The notes: a model not told the origin generated them from the sequence alone. A DNA stretch of 34,630 bases from an uncultured Marinoscillum sp. (GCA_902529805.1 CABZXU010000017.1:1-34630), one strand, 5' to 3'; positions 14,957-22,979 are shown, numbered from the stretch's first letter. Program-made: numbers and translations.

Positions 14957-15355
14957 TTAATCTACACAACAATCATCACCATCACACTTACAATACTTTT
15001 TATTGTAAATATGTAAAAATGCTAAAGTAATACCGGCTCCATATGTTAAGAACTCAGGGAGATGAAAAATTTCAAATTCTTCAGTTATTAATAGGAACGC
15101 TAACAACCCCCAAAAAGCAAACAATAAAATTTTAATAAACAAATTAGATGAGTTTTGCACTGTACGGTAGATAGCAAAAAAAGAAAGAGAAAGAAACAAG
15201 TAATTAAGACTTTGCCACCAACCTGGTATCATTGCAATATGACTTTGAGTTATAAAAATAAATGGTGTAACATAGCAATGTAAGGCACATAGCGAACTAA
15301 AAGTTGCGCCCAAATTGTCAGGATGTTTGATAGATATTCTATTAAGTAAATTCAT
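14957..15355 (-). CDS. MerC-domain membrane protein with Cys-rich tail
   Basis: 132 residues, four membrane segments. The MerC signature is in the first: SSLCALHCYVTP with Cys23 and Cys27. The C-terminus ends in CKCDGDDCCVD, a further four cysteines suited to binding a soft metal. In flavobacteria MerC-domain proteins usually occur without mercury reductase and are thought to take part in metal transport. No merA, merT or merR is seen nearby, so a mercury-resistance role is not supported. Confidence 0.82.
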   Translation of the reverse strand: MNLLNRISIKHPDNLGATFSSLCALHCYVTPFIFITQSHIAMIPGWWQSLNYLFLSLSFFAIYRTVQNSSNLFIKILLFAFWGLLAFLLITEEFEIFHLPEFLTYGAGITLAFLHIYNKKYCKCDGDDCCVD

Positions 15356-15411
15356 TTTATACTATAATTGAGTGTGCAAGATCGGAAAAATTATAGATAA
15401 TTCAAAGTTGT

Positions 15412-15551
15412 TTATTTTTTAAATATCCGTACGTAATCGATCTCCATTATATCACTAGAAAAACTCTCTTCAATAGCTCCTCTAGATTTCCTCCCATAGC
15501 TATATTTAATAATATATAGTGGGGATTATCATAAGGTACTGAAGAATTGAA
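15412..15551 (-). pseudogene. Relic: C-terminal end of a GH16 glycoside hydrolase, frameshifted
   Basis: Read on the minus strand, 15551 to about 15490 gives NPHYILLNIAMGGNL. After a one-base shift, 15483 to 15412 gives GAIEESFSSDIMEIDYVRIF and a stop. 'LLNIA.GGN.GG.I...F...MEIDYVR.' is the standard end of family 16 hydrolases (laminarinase, agarase, carrageenase types). A missing G in the GGNLGG codons accounts for the shift, and an in-frame stop lies just upstream of 15551. The catalytic centre is absent. The rest of the gap 15356-15656 holds only the promoter regions of the flanking genes. Confidence 0.75.
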
Positions 15552-15656
15552 TTAGTCACATATTTGAGACTTCAAATTTCTAAATTAGATTCTAATATCT
15601 AAGAACATAATTATAAATATAATTTATTTATATTGTACTAAATAAATCAAACTACT

Positions 15657-16091
15657 ATGAAAAAGATATTTTTATTATTAACAATTTTTTTAGGTTTTAT
15701 TTTTAATGTCTTATCTCAAAATTTATCAGAACCAAAAGGAGGAGGTACTTTAAATATTGTTGCAATTAGCCCTGATGATGGACACTCAGAAATGAATTTC
15801 GAAGGAAATATTACAGGATACGGATTGGTATTTGTCAAATTTAAGGTTTCAGCAATTAACACCTCAAAAAGTAGCGGAACATTAGATGGACATGCTAGGA
15901 CGATTCTTGAAAACGGAACCCTACTATCTTCTCCACTTAAAGGAACTTGGAAAAGAAATGGTGCAGATGTAAAATTTTATTTCACAGATGCGATAAATAA
16001 TGGTGCAATGAATTTTGTAATGTGGGATGTTAGTCTTCTAAAGAAAAAGGCAGAAGTAAAATATTATGAACTTCATAGCTCAGACAACTAA
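15657..16091 (+). CDS. Small secreted protein of unknown function
   Basis: 144 residues with a signal peptide ending in VLSQ (about residue 21). The mature part is probably all beta: GGGTLNIVAISPDDG, then alternating strands with GTLDGHARTILENG and WKRNGADVKFYF. No family recognised. It is followed 9 bp later by the ExbB-like gene on the same strand, which suggests co-transcription. A TATATTG box lies about 25 bp before the start. Confidence 0.55.
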   Translation: MKKIFLLLTIFLGFIFNVLSQNLSEPKGGGTLNIVAISPDDGHSEMNFEGNITGYGLVFVKFKVSAINTSKSSGTLDGHARTILENGTLLSSPLKGTWKRNGADVKFYFTDAINNGAMNFVMWDVSLLKKKAEVKYYELHSSDN

Positions 16092-16100
16092 ATTATAATT

Positions 16101-16400
16101 ATGATAGAAATTTTCTTACAAGGAGGAGTGCTTTTTATGTCATTAGTTAGTATTGGTTTATTAGGAGTTATATACTCTTATTGGGTCTATGACGATAATA
16201 TATTAACTTATGGGAATTTGTCTCTAGCAATAGGAATTTTTGGCACATTAATTGGTCTTTATGATGCGTTTGCTGCTATTGAAAGTATAGGTAGCGTTTC
16301 TCAAGGAATCCTTGCAGGTGGTTTAAAAGTAGCATCAACAACTACATTATACGGTTTGCTTGTCTATATTATTTCTAGAATATTACATTTGATCAGCTAA
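16101..16400 (+). CDS. Small MotA/TolQ/ExbB-like membrane protein
   Basis: 99 residues with three membrane segments (about 7-28, 38-58, 78-98). The GTLIGLYDAFAAIES...GILAGGLKVASTTTLYGLLVY stretch has the glycine and Thr pattern of the last two ExbB/TolQ helices, including the paired TT. Full ExbB proteins are over 200 residues with a cytoplasmic loop, so this is a minimal form. No ExbD or TonB partner is nearby. The stop overlaps by 4 bp with the stop of the convergent protease gene. Confidence 0.65.
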   Translation: MIEIFLQGGVLFMSLVSIGLLGVIYSYWVYDDNILTYGNLSLAIGIFGTLIGLYDAFAAIESIGSVSQGILAGGLKVASTTTLYGLLVYIISRILHLIS

Positions 16401-17887
16401 TTACATTGATCGATAACCCATTGTTTTGCATCATCAAAACCAAATTCAATGGCTTTATTCCAATCTTCACAAGCACCATTTTTATTTTTTAAATAAAACT
16501 TTGAAATTCCTCTATTTGCGTAAGCATCTGCATAAGTTGAATCCATTTTAATAGCCTTATTATAATCTAAAATTGCAGCATGATAATCTTTATTATTGTT
16601 TTTTGAAATACCTCTATTATTAAATGCAATTATATTAGGGTTAAAATTAATAGATATGTTGTAATCTTCAATCGCTCCATTATAATTTTTTAATATATTT
16701 TTTACAGTACCTCTATTAAGATAGGCTTCAGCATAATTTGGATTAAGTTGAATCGCATCAGTATAATCAGATATGGCTTTATAATATTGCTCTTTATTTT
16801 TATATATAATTCCTCGATTATAAAAAGCGATTGGATCTTCAGGATAAATCTCAATAGCTTTTGTATAGTCATCTAAAGCTCCAGACTGATCTCCTAGGTT
16901 ATCTTTTATAAGGCCCCGGTTATAATAAGCCATAGAATAATTAGGGTTAAGCTCAATTGCTGAGTTATAATCTTTAATGGATCTTTCATAATCTTTTAAT
17001 TGATTTTTAATTACTCCTCTATTGTAATATGCCATAGCATAATTTGGATTAAGTTCAATAGCTTTTGTATAATCAGAAATAGCACCATAATAATCTTTAT
17101 AAATTGATTTTTCATATCCACTATAAAAATATTCTTCTGCAGAATTAAATACAGTTTTTTTATAAAAAGTTGGTACGCCAATTGCATTATTAAAACCCTG
17201 CTTTACAGCATCTAATCTTTTATATTTAGATGGGTATCTGGATTTTAGATTATCCTCTTCAGGGTGATTTAGTTTATCAAGAGGTAAGGAAGCCTGAGAA
17301 AGAGTAGCTCCGAGTTTAGCTAATACAAACCCAGCAAATTTATCAGCTTCCAATTCTTCCCATCTTCTATCTTCAATAGATAAGTCAGGTGCTAAAACAT
17401 GTCCGTTAATATGATGCCCAACCTCATGGGCAAGTACCCACATATTAAACCAATAATTTGTATTTGAGTTTATTTCTTCCATAAACTCCTTATCATAAAT
17501 TATATATCTAACACCATTTTTTGTAGTTGCAAATGCATTAGAGGTATTTTTACAAGCCTTAAGAACAAATCTTTTAGACGCTCCAATTGTTGATAAAATA
17601 ATATCTAATATTTTGTTTGCTTGTTCTTCAGAAAAAGATTCATTTTCATCATCATAATAAGAATCACAAACTTCATCTAATTTTCTTTCAATATTTTCTG
17701 ATTTTAAAATTCTTTTAATTTCTAAATTAGGATTATCAGTATTTATATCTGAAGTTGACTTGTTTTTCCACTCAACTAAAATATCTTGGGAGAAAACATT
17801 TGAACTAAAGAAGAGAATAAAAAATATAAATCTAAAACTCACGATAAATCTATAACGAGAAAATAAAAATAAGATTACATTTATCAC
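16397..17887 (-). CDS. Secreted M48-like metalloprotease with seven TPRs
   Basis: 496 residues from a GTG that overlaps the stop of the SemiSWEET gene (GTGA). A second GTG at 17842 would start a cleaner signal peptide ending in VFSQ and has a TAGATTTA box upstream, so either start is possible. HEVGHH lies at 154-159 with the ELEAD segment 20 or so residues later. From about residue 245 seven tandem TPR units follow, with consensus like AISDYTKAIELNPNYAMAYYNRG. The protease part is homologous to the gene at 5-1327, but the tails differ. TPRs suggest it binds a partner or substrate protein in the periplasm. Confidence 0.85.
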   Translation of the reverse strand: MINVILFLFSRYRFIVSFRFIFFILFFSSNVFSQDILVEWKNKSTSDINTDNPNLEIKRILKSENIERKLDEVCDSYYDDENESFSEEQANKILDIILSTIGASKRFVLKACKNTSNAFATTKNGVRYIIYDKEFMEEINSNTNYWFNMWVLAHEVGHHINGHVLAPDLSIEDRRWEELEADKFAGFVLAKLGATLSQASLPLDKLNHPEEDNLKSRYPSKYKRLDAVKQGFNNAIGVPTFYKKTVFNSAEEYFYSGYEKSIYKDYYGAISDYTKAIELNPNYAMAYYNRGVIKNQLKDYERSIKDYNSAIELNPNYSMAYYNRGLIKDNLGDQSGALDDYTKAIEIYPEDPIAFYNRGIIYKNKEQYYKAISDYTDAIQLNPNYAEAYLNRGTVKNILKNYNGAIEDYNISINFNPNIIAFNNRGISKNNNKDYHAAILDYNKAIKMDSTYADAYANRGISKFYLKNKNGACEDWNKAIEFGFDDAKQWVIDQCN

Positions 17888-18138
17888 TTATAATTTAATT
17901 TAAAATATAAGATAATAAGGGCGCAAGATCCAACAAATAAATTGGCAGAAATAATAGCAATATCTTGTTTGTTAAATGCATAGATTAACCAAACTACATT
18001 ACTTAATAGTATAATTAATATCATTACAAGAGATAAATCTCTTGCTGACTTTAATTTCCAGGTCCTATATACCTGAGGTAAGAAAGTTATCCCTGATAAA
18101 AAAGCTCCAAACAATCCAATCATATCAATGTAATTCAT
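17884..18138 (-). CDS. SemiSWEET sugar transporter
   Basis: 84 residues, three membrane helices, with the PQ motif at 21-22 (TFLPQVYRTWKLKSARDLS). The size and the Asn in the last part of helix 2 (LLSNVVWLIYAF) fit bacterial SemiSWEETs, which work as homodimers and pass sugars through the inner membrane down the gradient. The gene after it overlaps by 4 bp. It starts divergently from the DUF6090 gene across about 70 bp. Confidence 0.9.
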   Translation of the reverse strand: MNYIDMIGLFGAFLSGITFLPQVYRTWKLKSARDLSLVMILIILLSNVVWLIYAFNKQDIAIISANLFVGSCALIILYFKLNYK

Positions 18139-18198
18139 AATTAATTTTTTTTATTTCATAAACATAAACACAAAATGCAAAATGCAAAAACGGTTATG

Positions 18199-18206
18199 TA
18201 TATTTG
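18199..18206 (+). promoter_or_regulatory. -7 promoter box TATATTTG before the DUF6090 gene
   Basis: A perfect TAnnTTTG match 5 bp before the ATG at 18212. It decides the start: a longer frame from 18182 would place the promoter inside the coding region. A CAAAATGCAAAA sequence shared with the unit flank repeats lies at about 18171-18182. Confidence 0.6.
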
Positions 18207-18211
18207 ATACA

Positions 18212-18922
18212 ATGAAAAACAAATATTTGATAAAATATTCCTTTGAATTTGTAGTAATTGTTCTAGGTATAAGTGTATCTTTTTGGCTTAATGAATTATC
18301 AATAGATAATCAAAATGAGGTAGAGAGGATAAAAGTACTAAATAGTCTCAAAATGGAGATAAAAGAGATTAGGGATTACACTTTTGAACGTGAAAAAACT
18401 TGGATGACAGATCTAAGACTTCTCAATGAATTACTTTTCCCTCGAAATGATATTGTTGATACTGACTCAATATTAAAAATTACAACTGCCAAATCTAGAA
18501 TTGAAACATTTTTAGTCATTTATAGAGTCTTTGATCCCCCAATGAATAGATACTACTCTATTATAAATTCTGGAGATTTAAAGTTTGTAAAATCTGATAA
18601 AATAAAAGAAATATTAAGTAGGCTTCATAACACCTCATTTTCATATGTCGAAACAACTGTAGAATATGAGAAACAGCTAAAGCAATCTTTTCTTCCATTC
18701 CTTTCTCAAAATCATCCTGAAATAATATTAGCAAGAGATGATACATCAGTCTCTATGAAAAAATATGTAGATATAATTAGTCGATCCATCAAAAGTGATA
18801 AAAAGCTTAAAGCAAACTTTATAATGGTAAAAAGATATCTTGACTATAAGTTAAGTTTCTTAAGGCTATATAACATGAGTTTAGACGACTTAGAAAGAGA
18901 AATTAACTTAGTAATAGATTAA
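18212..18922 (+). CDS. DUF6090-family membrane protein
   Basis: 236 residues from the chosen ATG. Near the N-terminus is a membrane segment in which FVVIVLGISVSFWLNE reproduces the 'E...V.LGI..SF..NE' pattern of DUF6090 proteins, common in Flavobacteriia. A long helical, charged periplasmic or cytoplasmic part follows. Function unknown. The stop abuts, tail to tail, the stop of the ester-cyclase-like gene with no bases between. Confidence 0.75.
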   Translation: MKNKYLIKYSFEFVVIVLGISVSFWLNELSIDNQNEVERIKVLNSLKMEIKEIRDYTFEREKTWMTDLRLLNELLFPRNDIVDTDSILKITTAKSRIETFLVIYRVFDPPMNRYYSIINSGDLKFVKSDKIKEILSRLHNTSFSYVETTVEYEKQLKQSFLPFLSQNHPEIILARDDTSVSMKKYVDIISRSIKSDKKLKANFIMVKRYLDYKLSFLRLYNMSLDDLEREINLVID

Positions 18923-19474
18923 TTATAATACTCCTTGACTTTGAGAATCAATATTTACTTCTCCAGAATTTTGCTGAAGTTGACTCATAAGTGATGCATA
19001 ATCAAAAAAGTCTTGCTCGCGAGACACCCTTCCGTTTTCAATTTTGACAAGAGTAGTACCTGATAAATTTAATTTATTTCCAGAAGCTGGTAAACCGAAA
19101 AAATCACCAGTGTGTGTGCCTTTAAAATTAAAATATTTTACAATTTTATCGCCTTGACCAAATGCATCAACTATTGTAAATTCTACATCAGAAAATCCAA
19201 TAAAAAAATTTAAGTAATGGTTTTTTACAGCTTCTATACCAACAAGATCACCTTCTGGAGTTACAACTGTGACATCTTCTGTAAAATATTTTTCGTTTAC
19301 AATTGATGTATCACCCTTAAAAAATTCCCCCCAAACGTATCTATACATCTCAAGGTCTTTTTCTAGTTGAGCTTGAGCATCTATGACTTGCTTTTGCTCT
19401 TGTGAAGGCCCCCCACAATTAAATAATAAAACAATGAAAATAAAGAAAAAAATAAAGTTTAAAGATTTTGTCAT
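18923..19474 (-). CDS. SnoaL-like ester-cyclase-family lipoprotein
   Basis: 183 residues, with a signal sequence ending in LLFNC (Cys20), a tolerable Bacteroidota lipobox. The fold pattern is that of SnoaL-type ester cyclases: YFTEDVTVVTPEGDLVG, a central GIEAVKNHYLNFF helix, then FNFKGTHTGDFFGLPASG and VKIENGRVSREQDFFD. The 'HTG.f.G.paTG' motif is the usual signature for this group. Exported members have no established substrate. It is divergent from another NTF2-like lipoprotein gene (19599). Confidence 0.8.
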   Translation of the reverse strand: MTKSLNFIFFFIFIVLLFNCGGPSQEQKQVIDAQAQLEKDLEMYRYVWGEFFKGDTSIVNEKYFTEDVTVVTPEGDLVGIEAVKNHYLNFFIGFSDVEFTIVDAFGQGDKIVKYFNFKGTHTGDFFGLPASGNKLNLSGTTLVKIENGRVSREQDFFDYASLMSQLQQNSGEVNIDSQSQGVL

Positions 19475-19566
19475 AATAGATTTTTTTTAATAAATAATTT
19501 AAATAACCACACTAAAATAGAAAAAAAATATGATTTATAATTATATAATCTTATTAATGTATCATA

Positions 19567-19574
19567 TATATTTG
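19567..19574 (+). promoter_or_regulatory. -7 promoter box TATATTTG
   Basis: A perfect TAnnTTTG match 24 bp before the ATG at 19599. It supports that start over an upstream ATG at 19530, which lies before the promoter. Confidence 0.55.
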
Positions 19575-19598
19575 AAATCTAATTTAAACTTAATAATT

Positions 19599-20102
19599 AT
19601 GAAAAAAATAATTTTATTGATGAGTATAGTTTTTTTATATTCTTGTAATAACACAAATACTGTTGGCGAAGTTGAATCCTCAAATAATAATTATGCAAGG
19701 AATCTTGAGTCAGCTCAAAAATTTATGAAATTACATGAAATGGAAGATGTAGAGTCTCAAATTGCTATGTTATCTGATGATTTAATCCATGAACCTCCTA
19801 GATATGGAGCCGAACTTCAAAATAAAGATGGTTTTATTAATGATTTAAAAGGATATCAAGATAATTTTGAAAATATGAAATTTACTCCTACTTACTGGCT
19901 TCCTGGAAGTGATTCTCTTGGAAATCTGAATGGTAGTGTAAGAGTGTATGGTGTTTGGACAGCAACTCACACACCAACTCAAAAAAGTGTAAATCTAAAG
20001 TCTTACCATTATTGGGATTTTGATGAGACTGGATTAATTACCCAAACAGGTGATTATTTTGATGCGACTGGTATGATGATGTCATTAACATCTGACGAAT
20101 AA
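19599..20102 (+). CDS. NTF2-like lipoprotein
   Basis: 167 residues from the ATG at 19599; lipobox LYSC with Cys15. An upstream ATG at 19530 would add 23 residues before the signal peptide and is rejected. The order of a helix (NLESAQKFMKLHEMED), acidic strands, a GFINDLKGYQDNF helix and a final sheet (YHYWDFDETGLITQTGDYFD) fits the SnoaL/NTF2 fold. The repeated DATGMM ending is unlike the other lipoproteins here. It is followed by a strong hairpin terminator. Confidence 0.75.
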   Translation: MKKIILLMSIVFLYSCNNTNTVGEVESSNNNYARNLESAQKFMKLHEMEDVESQIAMLSDDLIHEPPRYGAELQNKDGFINDLKGYQDNFENMKFTPTYWLPGSDSLGNLNGSVRVYGVWTATHTPTQKSVNLKSYHYWDFDETGLITQTGDYFDATGMMMSLTSDE

Positions 20103-20116
20103 CTTAATAATTCAAA

Positions 20117-20150
20117 CATAAAAAAGGATCCGAATGGGTCTTTTTTTATG
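20117..20150 (+). terminator. Rho-independent, probably bidirectional terminator
   Basis: A 15-bp stem with two G-T or similar mismatched positions and a GAAT loop, with A-run and T-run arms (CATAAAAAAGGATCC against GGGTCTTTTTTTATG). A further T-run follows at 20151-20158. It ends the NTF2-like lipoprotein transcript before the thioesterase gene. Confidence 0.8.
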
Positions 20151-20192
20151 TTTTTTTTAGCTTAATAAATTTATTTGATAACAAATAAAAAA

Positions 20193-20615
20193 ATGGAAAA
20201 AGAGTTCAATAAATTTCTTGAGTTTCATAAAGTAAATGGAGGAACAGGAAAAATTTTTAAATTTAAATTAATTGAATACAGAGAGGGGTTTTTAAAATTA
20301 AAAGGTGAATTTCCATCTAAAACTCTCAATCCTAGTAAAACTGTACAAGGCGGACAAATAAATTCTATGCTTGATGATGTTACAAGCATACTTTTAATTT
20401 ATGAATCTAAAGGAACCTCATACCCTAACTCAACCAATCTGCATAGCATACACCATAGACCTTTGTTTGGAGGAGAAGTTACTGCAACAGCTGAAATTAT
20501 AAAAAAAGGAAAAACTGTAGCCACGGTTAAAGGTGAAGTATTTAACCCTGAAGGAAAATTAGCAGCAACATTAATTCATACTGCTATTATTATGAAAAGT
20601 GATTTTAAGATGTGA
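20193..20615 (+). CDS. PaaI-type hotdog thioesterase
   Basis: 140 residues from the ATG at 20193; a TTG at 20175 could extend it by 6 residues but lies inside a likely TTTATTTG promoter box. The hotdog core is visible: TVQGGQINSMLDDVTSILL, whose Gly-Gly and Asp match PaaI-type active sites, then SIHHRPLFGGEVTATAEI and GKTVATVKGEVF. Such enzymes hydrolyse acyl-CoA thioesters; the acyl group is unknown. It is near the border between accessory and core regions. Confidence 0.85.
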   Translation: MEKEFNKFLEFHKVNGGTGKIFKFKLIEYREGFLKLKGEFPSKTLNPSKTVQGGQINSMLDDVTSILLIYESKGTSYPNSTNLHSIHHRPLFGGEVTATAEIIKKGKTVATVKGEVFNPEGKLAATLIHTAIIMKSDFKM

Positions 20616-20641
20616 TAATAATCAGAAAAAATTCATTCAAA

Positions 20642-21514
20642 TTATAAAAATATATTTTCTAATTTCAAATTAGCACTGGGGATAACATTACTTATAGTTG
20701 GACCATATGATTGACCATCCTTTAAGATATTATAAAAATCATTTACTTCAATATTAAACAATTCTTTAAATGCCGTCTTCCAATTATTTTTATCAGCATT
20801 TTTTTCCCAAAAATCTTTATAAACCATTCTAAAAGCTTTCTCTTCAGAAATGTTTTGTTTTTGCAATTCTTTTACAAGGGCTAATACCATGAATACAGAG
20901 GATGCATAATTTTGATCTTTAGGACCATTTGAATCATAACTTTCATATATTTCGGGAGTAGAGTTAACAGCCACATCAATATTAGCTTGAGCATCATAAA
21001 AATAATTAAAATCATAATATTGTTGTATATATAATGATTCAAAGGATGCTGCACCCCCTTCAGCCATCCATTTTAACTCAAGACCATCTGGCTTGAAAAA
21101 ATTCTCAGATAATCCCATTTGATAGGCATGAAAAACTTCATGAGGAATGACAGAATATCTATGCATATGAGGAGGATTACCAAATTCTAGTGCTGGGATC
21201 TCCAGTACCATATATCTTCCTTTACTATTTCCACAAATACATGCACCATCCGCATTTCCTATTTCATTTTTATATGGCTTATTAGCATCACTTTTCCATG
21301 CATACACATCTAATTCGGGAAAATAACTAGTAGGCTTAACAGGAATATGTTTATCCAAATTTCCCATAATTACATTAAACTCATCTATCCAATCTTGAGG
21401 TAAGCTGCTATGCAAATTATAATTGAATTTAAACTTATCTGGGACAACATTATCATCATCTTTATTACAAGAGAGAGATAAAAAGAGAACTAAATAAAAG
21501 AAATATTTTTTCAT
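20642..21514 (-). CDS. Gluzincin-like lipoprotein metallopeptidase
   Basis: 290 residues, lipobox LSLSC (Cys16). The zinc motif is HEVFHAYQ (His125, Glu126, His129), followed by KWMAEGGAASFES, whose Glu152 is the likely third ligand. This is the HExxH...E arrangement of MA-clan peptidases, here in a protein that lacks the other M48 features. An ACICGN cysteine pair lies at 91-94. Function and substrate are unknown. Single gene, 54 bp upstream of the start of coaE on the same strand. Confidence 0.75.
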   Translation of the reverse strand: MKKYFFYLVLFLSLSCNKDDDNVVPDKFKFNYNLHSSLPQDWIDEFNVIMGNLDKHIPVKPTSYFPELDVYAWKSDANKPYKNEIGNADGACICGNSKGRYMVLEIPALEFGNPPHMHRYSVIPHEVFHAYQMGLSENFFKPDGLELKWMAEGGAASFESLYIQQYYDFNYFYDAQANIDVAVNSTPEIYESYDSNGPKDQNYASSVFMVLALVKELQKQNISEEKAFRMVYKDFWEKNADKNNWKTAFKELFNIEVNDFYNILKDGQSYGPTISNVIPSANLKLENIFL

Positions 21515-21568
21515 AAAAAAATTAGTTTATTAATAAACAAATATATGAAAATTAAAGTTTTATCCTTT

Positions 21569-22186
21569 TCATTTAAAATTATTAGATTTTTTCAAAATTT
21601 TTTCATGAATTTTTAAAACCTTTGGCAATAATAAGTTGTTCTCATTATTTTCAATCACTTCATCGCAAAAATTAATGGCTTTTTTATCATTCATTTGAGT
21701 TTTAATAATTTTAACTATATCATCTTCATTTCTTCCTGGATCCCTTTCTAATACTCTTTTAATTCTAGTGGGTTTTTCAGCAGAGACATAAATTAAAAAA
21801 TCGAACTCTTTATATGATTCTGATTCGATTATTAATGCAGACTCTTTAACCAAATAGTCATTATTTGAATTTTTTTTAATCCAAAAATGAAAGTCTTCTT
21901 TTACAAAAGGATGAACTAAACTATTAATCTTTAGTCTATAAGAAGTGTTTTCAAAAATCTTATCAGACAAAAATTGATTATCTATTTTATTATTTTTATA
22001 AGATTCAATTCCAAAATTATTAATGATTTTCTTTTTTAAATCTTCATTGTTATTCATCAATTCCTTAGCTCTGCCATCAGATGAATAAATAGGAACCCTA
22101 AGAGTATTTAAAATTTTACATATTAAAGATTTACCAGCACCTACTCCTCCCGTTATTCCAACCAAAAAAGGACTTTTTTTGGTCAT
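21569..22186 (-). CDS. coaE: Dephospho-CoA kinase
   Basis: 205 residues. Walker A motif GITGGVGAGKS at 10-20 and later segments LVHPFVKEDF and VKESALIIESESYKEFDFLIYVSA fit CoaE, which phosphorylates the 3'-hydroxyl of dephospho-CoA in the last step of CoA synthesis in the cytosol. It is the last gene of the run nusB - YtxH - DUF1573 - yajC - coaE, 2 bp after yajC. In many flavobacteria a YbbR-domain gene stands between yajC and coaE; it is absent here. Confidence 0.95.
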   Translation of the reverse strand: MTKKSPFLVGITGGVGAGKSLICKILNTLRVPIYSSDGRAKELMNNNEDLKKKIINNFGIESYKNNKIDNQFLSDKIFENTSYRLKINSLVHPFVKEDFHFWIKKNSNNDYLVKESALIIESESYKEFDFLIYVSAEKPTRIKRVLERDPGRNEDDIVKIIKTQMNDKKAINFCDEVIENNENNLLLPKVLKIHEKILKKSNNFK

Positions 22187-22188
22187 AA

Positions 22189-22482
22189 TTAATTATTAAG
22201 ATTACTCATCTCATATGAAATAGAATTTTTGTCAATTTGAATTCTTGTTCCTCTATCTATTTCTATAATTATGGTTTTTTTTTCAATAGAAATAACTTTA
22301 CCATAAATTCCTCCAACAGTAACAATTTTATTTCCTTTTTTTAAATTTTCAATAAATTCACTTTGCTTTTTCTCTTTAACTTGACCTGGCCTAATTATAA
22401 AGAAATAGAATACAGCTAAAATTGCTATAGGAAAAAAAAGTTGAGCAAAACCGAATCCTTGTCCAGCTTGTAATAATATCAT
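22189..22482 (-). CDS. yajC: Sec translocase accessory subunit YajC
   Basis: 97 residues: one membrane helix (LFFPIAILAVFYFFIIRP), then the conserved EKKQSEFIENLKKGNKIVTVGGIYGKV stretch. YajC associates with SecDF-YidC at the inner membrane and supports export. It lies in a tight minus-strand run, 5 bp from the DUF1573 gene and 2 bp from coaE. Confidence 0.95.
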   Translation of the reverse strand: MILLQAGQGFGFAQLFFPIAILAVFYFFIIRPGQVKEKKQSEFIENLKKGNKIVTVGGIYGKVISIEKKTIIIEIDRGTRIQIDKNSISYEMSNLNN

Positions 22483-22487
22483 AAAAA

Positions 22488-22979
22488 TTATTTACCAACT
22501 ACTTGAGCCTTGATCAATAATTTTTTGACCTTTTCTTGAGTATTAGCAGTTATTGTAACAACTTTATTTTGAATTCCAGGTTTATTACTAGAATCAAATT
22601 GAACTTGAATTTCTCCTGATCCACCAGGTGGAATTGGTTCTTTAGGCCAAGCAGGAACGGTACAACCACATGCTGCAGTAGCTTTTGAAATTATCAAAGG
22701 TGCTTCCCCTACATTACTAAATCTAAATGTATGTCCTACAATTGCCCCATCTTTAATTTCACCAAAATTATATTCTTCTTCAACAAACTGAAATTTTGGA
22801 TAAAGAGCTGAAGAGGTAGAAGAACTAACGCCTCCTCTTTTCAATGCTGCAACTTCAGTTTCTAATTTTGCAACCCTCATTTCTAAATCCTTTAAGTTAT
22901 TACAACTCATTAAAAGGACAAACATTAAAAGAGGGAAAACTAACCTAATTGGTTTTAAATATTTTTTATATCTATTCAT
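22488..22979 (-). CDS. DUF1573 lipoprotein
   Basis: 163 residues. The N-terminus has a lipobox at LLMSC (Cys26), followed by a short coiled coil (LEMRVAKLETEVAALK). A DUF1573 immunoglobulin-like domain (about 70-160) follows, with EYNFGEIKDGAIVGHTF, KATAACGCTVP and GEIQVQFDSS. It is conserved next to yajC in flavobacteria; the exact role is unknown. It overlaps the YtxH gene by 4 bp, so the two are probably coupled. Confidence 0.9.
   Translation of the reverse strand: MNRYKKYLKPIRLVFPLLMFVLLMSCNNLKDLEMRVAKLETEVAALKRGGVSSSTSSALYPKFQFVEEEYNFGEIKDGAIVGHTFRFSNVGEAPLIISKATAACGCTVPAWPKEPIPPGGSGEIQVQFDSSNKPGIQNKVVTITANTQEKVKKLLIKAQVVGK

Noticed and set aside
14957-15355. Mercury-resistance operon
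   Set aside because: Only the MerC-type protein is present; no merA, merT, merP or merR.
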